In this document: positions 50,416-62,400 of the stretch, piece after piece | How positions within the stretch are numbered: the stretch's first letter is position 1 | How the letters are laid out: the number at the start of each line of letters is the position of its first letter | NCBI GenBank assembly: GCA_013396915.1 | Contig: VWZL01002568.1 | Coordinates: 327,294 to 391,293, forward strand | Direction of reading: 5' to 3' | From: Stercorarius parasiticus | Taxonomy: Eukaryota; Chordata; Aves; Charadriiformes; Stercorariidae | Length of the DNA stretch: 64,000 nucleotides | Made by a program: the position numbers and the translations under genes | Notes under the pieces: model-generated | The model's input: the letters and a program-made list of their open reading frames with translations, nothing else | What the model was told of the DNA's origin: nothing | Database searches by the model: none

Positions 50416-51594
50416 ACATGACATCCAGAACGAGAGAGAGTCCACCAGAAATGAGCAGCCTTCTGGAGCCTTGTTCAGGCAAGCAAGGACATGGGGTGGG
50501 AGATAGAGGAGGAGGGAATATTCATTGAGTGTTTCCAATCGCCATGAATTTAGGGACCCAATGAGGCATAGGTCCTTGATAATTAAGCTCATATTTCCAT
50601 TGTTCTTTTAGCTCCCAGAGTTGTTATACCTGCTTGCCCGATTTCTCTGTGCCGTGCAGAACAGTGAGAGAGGGCAGAAAAGGGTTATAGTAACGCATGG
50701 ATGTGTTATTATGAATGCATTTGTTAAAAAAAACCCCACATATTTCACTTTTTTTCACACAATGTACAAGTGAGTAAATTCGGACCGGACTGCTTGCTTA
50801 TGTGGTTTTTGCAGAGCACAGTTACGTGATCATTGTTACAAATGCCAAAACGTTTATAGATCGGCACACATGTTGTCCAGGGAGCCCTTATATCTTCTAA
50901 ATAAGATAAGTGTTATCTCTAATAAGGTTTAGAAGTTTTTATGAATAATAAGCCTGGAGGCTGCATGAAGAAAAACAAATTTTCCAGGATATAGCAGCTC
51001 TGTATAGATGTTTAGTGGGGGAAGGTGGGGTGAGAGGGGACTGTGTGGGAAGCATCTGTCAGGGAAAACAAAGATCTCCCATGAGGGTAAGATCAACTTA
51101 ACTGAAACACAATGGTTTTGTGTAGAAAAAACTACTAGATTAATACCAAATTCAAAATACCAAAATACCACTAGATTAATGCCAATTTAATTCAAAATCT
51201 ATAGTTTATACAATCTAAACTAGTTTTTGCCTCTTGAACCTAGATCTAGTTCAAACAGCATACATCTCCCAGTGAATCAGTAATCTTATACTGTGTTAAT
51301 ATACAGTTTTAAATGTAAAAGGGTTTTGTTTCCTTTTTGTTGGTAGTTTTTTTGCTTTGATTTAAAGCCTAAGTTAAGACATGTGACATACCTTCAGCAA
51401 CGAGGCAAAATAGTTGCTTTTCATTCCAAGAACATTTAACTTTTTAAAACAGAAGGAAGTTGGATATCAATGATAGGAAGATTGCAGTGAGATTCCATAA
51501 TTTCTGTAGACACTGTGAGGCTGTTCCTTCTTGGGTACATGCACGTTGCAGAGCATCTCTGGGCACATGATCTAGCTCATAGTCCTTCTGTACT
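50416..51594. other. Unique stretch between CR1 copies
   Basis: About 1.2 kb with no recognised gene or repeat. Confidence 0.4.
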
Positions 51595-52095
51595 CACAGA
51601 ATCACAGAATGGTTCGGTTTGGAAGGGACCTTAAAGATCATCTTGTTCCAACCCCCCTGCCCTGGGCAGGGACACCTCCCACCAGACCAGGTTGCTCCAA
51701 GCCCCGTCCAACCTGGCCTTGAGCACTTCCAGGGATGGGGCAGCCACAGCTTCTCTGGGCAACCTGGGCCAGGGGCTCACCACCCTCACAGTAAAGAATT
51801 TCTTCCCGATATCCAACCTAAATCTACCCTCCTTCAGTTTGAGGCCGTTACCCCGTGTCCTATCATTATACTCCCTGATCCAGAGTCCCTCCCCATCCTT
51901 CCTGTAGGCCCCCTTCAGGTACTGGAAGGCCACTATAAGGTCTCCCTGGAGCCTTCTCTTCTCCAGGCTGAACCCCCCCAACTCTCTCAGCCTGTCCTCA
52001 TAGCAGAGGGGCTCCAGCCCTCTGATCATCTTTGTGGCCCTCTGCTGGACCCATTCCAGCAGGTCCATGTCCTTCTTGTGCTGAGGACTCCAGAG
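51595..52095 (-). mobile_element. CR1 LINE copy with open C-terminal ORF2
   Basis: A minus-strand CR1 copy of 500 bases with its 3' end at 51595 (CACAGAATCACAGAATGG) and tail CCTGCCCTGGGCAGGGACAC. It retains the entire C-terminal ORF2 segment without a stop or frameshift, unlike the other copies here. That open frame suggests a comparatively recent insertion. The 5' truncation falls in the block HKKDMDLLEWVQQRATKM. Confidence 0.95.
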
Positions 52096-52110
52096 CTTGT
52101 TAATTTGCAA
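51631..52110 (-). pseudogene. CR1 ORF2 C-terminal fragment, open for ~155 residues
   Basis: A 159-residue open frame of which nearly all matches the CR1 ORF2 C-terminus. Blocks in order are [86 protein letters not shown] and ARLDGAWSNLVWWEVSLPRA. It lacks the endonuclease and reverse transcriptase core. The first few residues are flanking sequence. No independent function is expected; it is listed because its intactness dates the copy. Confidence 0.9.
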
Positions 52111-54992
52111 CTAAATTAACAGCCATCCTGAGTGAGACATCATCCTGATTTTTAGTAGAGCAAAAGCAAGGATGGGAATGGTGAACATGGGCTTTAGGGT
52201 AGAGAATGAACCTAGTTATTGGGTATGGAGTCCTATTTTATCTGTAGTCTCTGCAGCTGCTGAGAGGGTATTTTGACCTATTGATTTTCTAAGAAAAAAT
52301 AATACCCGCCTTGCCACGTGTGTAGTGGGTTGTTCATCATGCGTGTGGTGAATGTTCTGGCTGAGAACATTTTCTAACCACTGGTTCTCACCAAGGAAGA
52401 AGTGTATTTTCTAGGCTGCCCTCACCTGCCACTCCTCTTACTGTGGGGTATCAGGACAAGGATGGAAAAACTGGTATGCAAATACTTTACCTGTCAACCG
52501 TTCTTGAAAAGCCTGGACAGGAATATTTGCAATGCGATTCCAGTGTCTGCCAAGAAAAATTGGTGCTAATGCTTGGCTTGCTTGACTCCTGGCATACAGT
52601 GGTGATAACAAAGTTTGTCTACCTGGGCCACATCCAGGAAGCTTCTGAATGTGCTCTGGGATTAAAAGAAGTTCAGTAGACAAATACTATGTCTTAGACA
52701 CTAGTGGAAGTCTTCTTACAGTGCAGCATAGGCAATGGATTTTCTATGCTTTGTGAGTAGCAAGCAAATGCATGTAGCGAACTAGAACTTTTGCCTTCTG
52801 TAGCATCATAGTAGCTGTGAGTTAACACTCCTCATTAGTTTCCCAAGTGGCAATTGTATTGTCATTCTGTTTATTTAATATCCTGGTTAATTACAATAGC
52901 ACTAAGGTGTTAAGCTACCAGAAAAAATGAATAAATCTTTAAAGCTCTCAAGGCAAGTATGTTTTCTGAAATGAGAGCAGTAAGCTTTATATTTAGTGGC
53001 ATTTACTTGCTTAAAGCAAAAATCTGGGCTCCAATTTTTAATATTGTTAAGAATTCAGCTTAAGGACTGGAAGCGCACCTAGAGGTTTGAGGTGGAATGA
53101 GTAACAAGGGACTCAACTTGTAGGTGAAGGAACTTTGCATTACTTTTCTAGTGTGTTCAAGCAAATTTTTTTTCAAAGGATTTCACTGTTTATGATGGGA
53201 AATTCTGGGCAAATCAGGGGGAAAAAAAGGATTTAAAACCATTAGATTGGCGAGGTTCTAGTCAGAGAGAGATCTAAGAACACAGGCTAAACAGGTAATA
53301 GCCGGGGATCGCATTAATCTAAAATAAAATTTTAAATAGGAGAAAAAAGGAGGACTATGGTGAGAAGTAATGTGTGAGCAGCTCTCTCGAACTTTGACTG
53401 CAACTCCATCTATCTTTTGGTCCTTATTTGTCCGTTCTTTTATTATCAACAGTACTTATCTCTCTCTACATTTCAGCCTCCATCATTGATGTTAGTTCAG
53501 ATTAATCACTGGTCAGCCAAAATTATATATTTTTTTAGATTTTAGAGTGTTTTTAAATCTGAATATTTGCAGGTAGCGCTAGCACATGTCAAAGTAGTAG
53601 AATGAAGCCAAGCATTAAATTAGTGTTAGAAAGAGAAGTGTCTGATACTTGAGGAAGGCTAATTACTGTGTAGGAAACATTTTCTCTGAAGCTTACTTCA
53701 AAATTACAGGAAAACAAATAACGTGAACATGCAAATTATTTTGAATATTTTGCTGCATCATATTCAAAACCTTCTTTGTTTAAAAAGACTTCTTTCTTTT
53801 TTCTTCCTCTGACATGAAACTAATATGTCATCTGATTTAGGCATTCATATTCATAATTTGATATGTAGTACTGGAGAAGTAACCTAGACTCTAAAATTGC
53901 CTTTTATTTTCATACAGTAATTCTGCTGTGAATGTCAACGGTGAACATATTTTGATTCTATATATTTTTTCCTTAAATCTCAATAAATCAACTTTATATT
54001 GGGAATTTTAACATGACTTTTTCAATTTGTATGTATTGTTTTCACACACAAACTGCAATACCACAGCAAAGTGCTGAATGCTTATAATTGAATTTTGATA
54101 AGCACGCATAAAGTAAAAAAACAGGTCAGGCACTTGTAAAAACTGAGTGAAAACCATGAAACTTACTAATTTTTTATTTAGTCTGATTGGAAAAGCTATC
54201 AACTAGTTTACCAGTTGAGAGGGTTAGAAAATTACATGGCCTTTACATATAACAATCCTGTTCTAAATTTCTCCCTTTATATAAAAATTGGAGAATGCAT
54301 TTCTAGGCAATTTATTGTGAAGGTAATTGCAAGTAAACAATATCAATCCTGCTTAACAGGCATAGTATTTTTAAACTCAGATAAAAGCATCAGGATAAAA
54401 TCAATATCACAGTTGTTATACTTTGCTTTGTTAGAAAATTACATATATTGTTCTTCTAGTTCAGCTTTCTAGTGAAACGAATGGCATTTTTCTACTATTT
54501 TGTAAAATAATTTCTGCGATAGAAAATTGTTGTTTAAATTCAGTCTTCCACTTACATAGCATTATTTGACAAAGATGTAGTACATAATGGGTCATTATGT
54601 ACTTTAAAAGACAATCCATAATTTGCAATGAAAATTATCTTGTAAGAGGCAAAAGAGAAAAAAAGACTGATGTGCAGAATTTTCAAATGGCTTTTGTGTT
54701 CTATTTTAGCTTTGGAGGTAGGAAAAAGAGGTTAGTGTGTAGTAGAGTTTCCTGAAAAATCTATTTCCAGTTTATGACTTTCCAATGATACGCATGACAT
54801 TTAAATGTACAGAAAATCTTGTAAGAGAGAAATTATTTTAAAATTACAAACAACATATTTCTACTTGAAGGATTCCAGAGGCATTAAAGTTGCAGAATTG
54901 ATGGGGAAAATTAGAAACGTAGAATTCTGGGATAACTTTGTTAATTGGACTTTTAAGTTTTTGATTGAATTTGTAATACTGTCTTCAGAAAA
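52096..54992. other. Unique AT-rich stretch, no recognised gene
   Basis: About 2.9 kb with no recognised gene or transposon. Open frames are short and unrecognised. Confidence 0.4.
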
Positions 54993-55204
54993 ATGGATAT
55001 TAGGAAAAATTTTTCCACTGAAAGGGTTATTAAGCATTGGAACAGGCTGCCCAGGGAAGTGGTTGAGGCACCATCCCAGGAGGTAAAAGCCGGGTAGACG
55101 TAGTGCTTAGAGATATGGTTTAGTGATGTTGTCAGAGTTAGGTTGATGGTTGGACTCGATGATCTGAAAGGTCCCTTCCAACCAAGACAATTCTGTGATT
55201 CTAT
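54993..55204 (+). mobile_element. CR1 LINE 3' fragment
   Basis: A + strand CR1 fragment of about 210 bases: ATGGATATTAGGAAAAATTT, then AACAGGCTGCCCAGGGAAGT, GGTTGATGGTTGGACTCGAT, GGTCCCTTCCAACC and TTCTGTGATTCTAT. A small deletion after CATCCCAGGAGGT removes part of the expected TATTTAAAAG. Only the last ~40 codons of ORF2 and the tail remain. Confidence 0.92.
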
Positions 55205-55631
55205 ATCTTGTTAGACATATAGCTTCCCAGATGTTCCTTTACTATTATAACACAAACGTACCGTATCTGATATAACGTGGGTGCTGCACGGCTGCTTGGT
55301 GTGTGGCCTCTTCATGAAGCATTAGAATTAATGCTCATCCACAAAAGGCAAGATATTTTTTTGGTTTTGGTATCTGTACGTGTACTTTTGTATTTACTTT
55401 GTTTTATCTGAGACTTGGGGATGTTTGACAGCCTGATCAGAATAAAATTTAAATGCACAGCAACTGGACAGCTCAGAAACAATAAATATGATATTTGCTG
55501 AAAAAAAAAAGAACTTTTTCTGTGCCTGCCTGTATTACACTGTGTTCAGACTGCTACATATACAGAAGTTTCAAGAATTACTGTGGCACATGCGTAGTGA
55601 CCGACAAACCCAGAGAAATGTGTAAGATCCC
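55205..55631. other. Unique spacer between CR1 copies
   Basis: About 430 bases with no recognised gene or repeat apart from an A run near 55500. Confidence 0.4.
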
Positions 55632-56103
55632 TGAGAGCAGGGCTGCTCTCAAGCCATTCTCTGCCCAGCCTGGATTTGTGCTTGGGATTGCCCTAACCCA
55701 GGGGCCAGGACCTTGCCCTTGGCCTTGTTGAACTTCATGAGGTTCACATGGGCACACTGCTCCAGCCTGTCCCGATATCTCTGGACAGGTCCCTCCAGCC
55801 TGTCCCCCCTCCCACACTTCCCTGCAGCATGTCGACCGTGCCGCACAGCTTGGTGTCATCGGCAAACTTACTGAGGGTGCACTTGATCCCACTGTCCGTG
55901 TCACCAACAAAGACATTAAGCCGCGCTGGTCCCAGAAACGATCCCTGAGGAACGCTGCTCATCACTGTGTTCCACTTGGACATTGAGCTGTTGACCATAA
56001 CTCTTTGAGTGCGGCCACCCAACCAATTCCTTATCCACTGAGTGGTCCACCCATCAAATCCATGTCTCTTCAATTTAGAGACCAGGATGTCATGAGGGAT
56101 GTG
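55632..56103 (-). mobile_element. Internal CR1 fragment (RT core), both ends missing
   Basis: A minus-strand CR1 segment of about 470 bases from the polymerase core, with neither the 5' part nor the normal 3' tail attached. In element sense it contains ATTTAGGT-free coding from KRHGFDGWTTQWIRNWL to the block after the active site, ending near TGCCCAGCCTGGATTTGTGC (+ strand). A 3' CR1 tail in the same orientation occurs separately at 56390-56466, on the wrong side to be its own end. Loss of the 3' end is unusual for CR1 and implies a later deletion or recombination. Confidence 0.88.
55744..56073 (-). pseudogene. CR1 ORF2 polymerase fragment
   Basis: A 109-residue open frame on the minus strand matching the CR1 palm region. 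It includes [53 protein letters not shown] and VDMLQG. The active-site F-A-D-D is at 55855-55866. After that box the frame is disturbed by a deletion, and the continuation is recognisable only at DNA level toward 55632. This copy belongs to a different CR1 lineage from the 665 and 12655 copies: it reads TKLCG where those read SKLGG and TKLSG. Confidence 0.87.
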
Positions 56104-56389
56104 TTGGCTGGGTTGCGTCTGTCCCAGGTAAGCTAAATGACGTGTGGTGTTCTCGTTCTGTCATTTCAATTCCAGAGAATCTTGAGATTATTTACACATT
56201 AAACTTTACGGTTGGTTTTTTTTCAGAGCTACTGTTGGAGTTTGACTACAGACTAAGGAAGTTATCTCTTCTTAGATTACAATTGGGTCACATTTCTTAG
56301 CTTTTTTTCACAACTAGAAGTATTCAACACATCCTTTTATTATAGCTGGTGCTGGTAATCTGGTTTAATCTCTCTGAGAAATGGATTTA

Positions 56390-56466
56390 TCATAGAATCA
56401 TAGAATGGTTAGAGTTGGAAGGGACCCTTAAAGATTACCTAGTTCCAACCCCTGTGCCATGGGCGT
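56390..56466 (-). mobile_element. CR1 LINE 3' terminal fragment
   Basis: A ~75-base minus-strand CR1 3' end: TCATAGAATCATAGAATGG, GTTGGAAGGGACCCTTAAAG and ACCTAGTTCCAACCCCTGTG. It is non-coding. It resembles the short fragment at 37978-38040. Confidence 0.92.
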
Positions 56467-59400
56467 GCCTATATTATTTATTATAACTAAATTTAAGAAA
56501 ACAAAAATTTCACCCCTGATATCACCCTAAAAGCATCAGCTAGGGAGTATCGAATACATAGTGGGCATTTGAAATACAGAAAAAATAATGAGTGCCATTT
56601 ACAGAGAGTTTAGAGGAGCATACGAATGTTGCATAAATTCCAACTTCTACGTTCTTGAAAATGAAAACAATGCCTGATATTGTGAATGTTCCCAATTACA
56701 TCTGTGAGGAGGTGCTGCAGCAACAGCAGCTAATGTGTAAAATAAATTGCCATAGAATTCAGAGTTGAGTAACAGTTTCTAGAAGCCTGTAGCTTTAAAA
56801 TAAATTGTTCTTCATGTGCAGATGCCTGTGTGTCCCACTGCAGACCTCCCTACTGTATCCGTACTGGCAGGGCCCCTGCATGAAACCACGGCATTTGCTG
56901 AAGAAATTCTTTCTGCTTGCGTAACATTTTACCTCTGAAATTGCATAAAATTACCCAGTAAAAACCAACTGTACTCACAGAATTTGTAAAAACCACATCA
57001 CATCAGCAAAAGCCTGTGCTAAGTTAATTATCCCCGTGAGCAGCGCTTTGTAGAGTAGACCAATGCCTTTATTCTACCCAGAACATACTTTATTTTTGTT
57101 TGTAAATAGATTTGTAGAAACATAACTGATCACTTACCTTATTTTTTATTCTCTCTCAATATGGTTTGAAGGTGGGCTACTAAAGTTGTTTTGTCTATAA
57201 ACTTTCTTTCTGGAAAGATATTTACTGAATTTAGAACACACAGAACTGCACTAGGGTTCTGAAATATTGTTGAGAAAGGTTTATTTGGGGGAAGTAAAAA
57301 GCAGTGTAAATAATCTCACGGAGGTAGGCTTAAGAAATCCAAAAGCCTGAGGCAGTGCCTTAAGGTGAATGTCTCTGTGGGCCAGAAACAAATGAAGTCT
57401 ACTGATACTTTGCTGAAAGCTGTCATTTCCCTGACTCCATGAGTGGTTTGGAGTCCTCTTCAAAGTTTTATAGTTATTCAATACAATTAAGGGTTCATGC
57501 AAGTTCTCTGTCATCCAAAGGACACAGTTAATGGTTGTAAATGTCTATTTTGAACTCTCTCCAGCACAACAGATCTTGAAAGCAGCACTTGTAACACAGT
57601 GAGCAAAACAGAAGAAAAAAGCTAGTCTCCAAGAGGGACTTCAGTATGTTAAAAATATAAACCAAGACTGGCTCATACCTGAAAACCACCGATTTCTTGT
57701 CATGCTTATTGGTTTTATGGTCATTCTGATGCAATTCTCTTCCTTACAAGCAACGTGTCTTCTTGCTTCATCACTATATACTAGCACGGTGGTTCATGTC
57801 ATTTCCAAAGTTGACTCATTCTTCTTTGATGGATATTAAATTTGATGCAGCTAAGCTTGCATCTATGTTTAGATGAAGCTGTAAAAAATTAACACCCCCT
57901 TTCCTCTGAATGTAAGAGACCATATAAGTTCCAAGAAGACATGCAAGTCGGTGTTATTCACAAAGGACTGACAACCGAAACAATGTATAATTGTCGTATA
58001 ACCTAGCGGTATTTTTATCTGCCATACTGAACTGTGCAGACCACGTTTGGATCTTCCAGTTGGAACTCCCCAATGGTGTCAATTCTGGTTTCAGCGCTGT
58101 TGTTCAGACCCGTCTTTCAAAAGTATAAGTTCTACCTAGTAAGGAGGTTTGATGACTTTTCCCGTTATCACAACGAGAGGGTTGTGGTCTTTCTGTACTG
58201 GTTTTTTCCTGTACTCTACCCAGGCATTCTTTAGCACAAACCACACTGAACAAGTGTATTTCTTCATTCAGAATTTCACAGTCAGTCTTCTCAAGACACT
58301 CTTATCTTCTCCGATGTCTGAATCAGTTCTCTCCTTTGTAGATTTTTCTGTTCACATGAATAAGTATTTTCTATCTGAATATTATTTCAGCCTCAGCAGA
58401 AAAACTGCTGACTAACACTATCAAGAATGTGAGGCCAGGGCTAACTGATGTGATAGAAAGTTTAAAATAGAGAGGTTTTAATTTGCTTGGGCTGAGAGGA
58501 TCTAAAAATTAAGACTAACACTTCTTGATATAGCTCCCTAACGAGCTGAATACTCTGACTGGCTAAAAAAAAATTCTTTTTCTGTTTCTAAGTATATAAA
58601 GAATTCAAATACATTTTTATATGCTCCCAAACTGTACTTGCGAATAGTAGTCTATATCTGTCTCTGCCTTACATGCCTGAAATCTGCCTAACCTCAGTAT
58701 ACAAGAATTCAAGAGCATTTATTAAGATATTAAACTCCTGTCCAGAAAACAGCAGGTTTCCAGAATTATGTGTCATCTATTAATAGCGCTGTAGAAGAGA
58801 CAGAAACCTGCATGTGTCAGGGCTCAAAGAAGTTACACTTGGCAATTAGTATCTGGTGACAGGTTAATCCACTTCTGAATTTTGTGTGCGTGCCTCTGGT
58901 GGCAGACACAGATGAACACAAGAATAAAGATGTGTTCTATCGAGTTTCTGATTTCACCTTTATGTTTTGTGTTCTTGATGGGGCTTGATATTAATATTTG
59001 GGCTTGGGATTTAAGAGGATGTGAATATGTGTCCTGAATATCTGTCACACATTCTGAAGTAACTATATAATGGTAAAGGATGTACCATGATTTACACCTC
59101 TAGATAACCTCAAGTGCCCCCGATCACAACTGCACAAAGTCATCTGCAGTGTTTTTCACTCAGTGTTTCACAGTGTTTTTCCTCGCATGCAGGTCATGTG
59201 TAAAGCACCAGCAGCGGGTCTGTGTGTCTCAGCCTTCAGCTCCCATTCAGGAGTGAGAGGTGGGGAGAGAACAAGGGCTCCCACCTCCCATGGTCTATGT
59301 TCCATCCAACAGCAGCGGAACTCACTGATATCACTGACTGATATTTGTGAGTACAATATATGTGTGTGTATGTGCACGTGGAAGGTTGGCTTCTGATTCC

Positions 59401-62400
59401 CTGAAATCCTTTTTTTCCATAGAGAAACAGATATATATGTAGAAAGAAACAATACACACACCCCCCCAATAAAAAAAGTCCACCATGCTTTCACATAGTT
59501 GTATAGTTAATTCTAAAATATCAGCAGCATTGTGTGCAGATAAGACACATCATCATGGAGAATCACAATCACATACCTTGATCTGTATAAATGAGCTTTA
59601 GAATAAAGCTCGACAGTGTAAAGAGACTATAGTTTCAGAACATGTTGATATGACTACGTATAAATAACCACAATTGAAAAAAAAATAAATCCTTTGTGTT
59701 CTACTTTCCATTTTTGCAGATTTTATTGGGCTCAGTCTTATTACAAATTAATTATGACCACGTGACTTAATTTTTGTGAATAGTGTTAAGACCAAAACCA
59801 CTCAGGAAGCAGAAACATGCAGATGTTTGACAAGGTACAAGGTAATGTCTGATATGCTCCCATTCATCGAAAACTTAAGAGTCTGGAAAAAAGTTAATGG
59901 AAAAAAATGTGTAACATGCTATACTACACTATGTAGCTCACATTGTTCTTGCTGTGCTTCATAAAGTATTTAAGTTTCAGGAGAGCCCCGTTTATCATGG
60001 GCATTCTCCTCAGATGAATAGAAAAAAATTGGGATTACTTTGAACAGATACAACCTCTTTGGAAACTTGAATATGCATGCTTGCATACCGATCTTACTTG
60101 GGTTAATATACCCTGCTTTTCATCATGGTTTGAGATGTATTTTTTGTAGCTCTACAGCTTTTGGACTGGAGCTGGCTTGTGTCTGGCTGACATGGACTAT
60201 GGCAATTTAATTGTGGCTGCTTCTGAATATACCAAAACTTGTATTTTAATATAAAAGACCTTAGTTTAGGAAAAGGATATTGCTTTGACTTAATTTCTTT
60301 TTTTTTACCCCTTTTTGTACAAATATCATGGAAGAATAAACGTAGTGTCATCACACTGAAGATGCATCTACGTTTCGTAATTCTTTTCAGGAAATGTCTC
60401 ATACTGCTTGCGTGATGATGTTCTGGCTGCAGGAAAATGCGAGGGGAAACTGAAGTTAAAATATTATTGCATCATTCATTTGACTTACCTTCAAAGTCGC
60501 TGGTATGGTACAGTACACAGGCTCCTAATCCCAAAAAATTACCAGTTGAAGGTATTACCACATGTATTTTCTCTGCTGTTTACTGCTATAGTCTTTAAAA
60601 AATCACCTTAGCCTAATTTTTTGTGGTTTTCAAAAGGATCAACACTGACTAAGCATTCACAGTCTCACCGAGTATTCTGAATGAATGCTCATCACTCTCA
60701 CTTCTGAGATGCAGCGCAGTCTTGCCTTCTACTGCAGCGGGAATATTCAAAGAGTGGGGTTTGTTTCTTCCATGACATTATTTACAGGGAATTGTTTCTA
60801 CTGGTATCAATTTATCTTGGCACTGCTCTGATTTGTTGGAGTATTTTAAAAGCCACTGCCACAGCCTACACACTGTGAAAAATGACCAGCGCTGAAGAAA
60901 ACTGTTCACGTGGGCATCTAAAATAACCTTTCCCAAAACTCCTTGAAAAAAGAAACTTAAAAACTCCACAACCTGAATAGTCAGTGTGCTTTTATGGGCT
61001 GTAATAGAGCAACAGGGACTGTGTTGAAGAGGAATCTCAATTCTTAACCAATATTTATTCTCCTAAGCTGTCACTAATCACTTCCTTCTTTTTTGGCTAT
61101 TACCTATTTATTAAGAGAATGACAGAGAAAGTAAGTTAGCATGAGCGTGTGGGGTAGTAAGTGAGCTCCCTGTATCTAGCTGCACTTTAAAAAATGTGGC
61201 GGTGCTGCTCACAGTGGAAATCTTGCATCAGCTCCTGACACAGGTCTTGGCAACAGGGAGTTGCGTAATAAAAACTGTGAAGAAAATGGCTCTTTACTTT
61301 TAGAACATCGTTTGTTAATTTTGACTTTGCATGCGAGCTCCCCCAGGGCGTGGGGATGAGTATTGTGGTTTATGGTGGTAGGAAGCACAGACCTGGAAGT
61401 TTCATTAAAGGTTCTAGGCTGTAAATCCTTCAGGTGAGTCAGCATTAACTCCAAGTGTGATTAGATCCCCACGAATAAATCTTTCATACTCTCTCGCATT
61501 GAATGTGGAAGTGCTCTCCTTAATTAAGCAATGACTGTAGAAATGCTCTGTGGTTGAGGCATCGCATATAATTGGGCAATTCATGCTTTCTAAAACACAC
61601 TGGAATTAATCAAATGCGCTCTGCTACCCTTGGGACAGGGATGTCTGTTTAGTAATAGCCTATTTCCATAAGGTCTTAACAACTAATGGCACTAAAAAAA
61701 CTAACCAATTCACCGATTCCATTTTGCATTAAACTATGGTCAGAATGAAGGATTTAAAATGAAATGTTACAATAGTATAATGTATAAAGAGCCTCATAGT
61801 ACCTCACTCTTGTGAACTGGTTTCTGTCAATGAGCGCGGTCCAGGGAGAGCAGCACAGGTCACCTGAGGTGCCAAGTCAGTTGAGAAATTGTGCCTGTGC
61901 TGATGATTTGGATGGATTATATAGTACTGCCTGATCCAAACAGGTAACTGCAAACTCGAGAATTACCTGGCTCCGCTTTTGATTAGATGGTGGCTAAGGA
62001 ACGTAGACCAAGGTAAGACCAAGATCACTAAATTAATATTTAGATTCAAAATAAGCATTCCTGTTTCAGCAGTAGAATAGGGAACAAAAGATGGAAAACA
62101 GGGGGCTCATTTTAAGGATACCCAGAAAAAAAAACAGAGAAAACCAGGAAAGAAAAGACAGGCAGAAGAGAACAACCTATTGGACGAGGAAAAAATCAAA
62201 CCAAACCAAACCTTCTCCCATACAATTCCCACATAACTGACTTGTTATGAAAATTGCTTCGGTATAATATCTGTCAGTGTAATAAATTTTTATATAGAAA
62301 ATTTCTGGTTAGGAGAATATTAACATCGTGCCAATCTCATTTTGATGTGTCTTATTACATCAAATACCGTGACAAATTCACTCATTAACTCCCCGGCTCT

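Noticed and set aside
51619..52119. 166-codon + strand open frame
   Set aside because: It is the antisense shadow of the CR1 ORF2 fragment on the minus strand.
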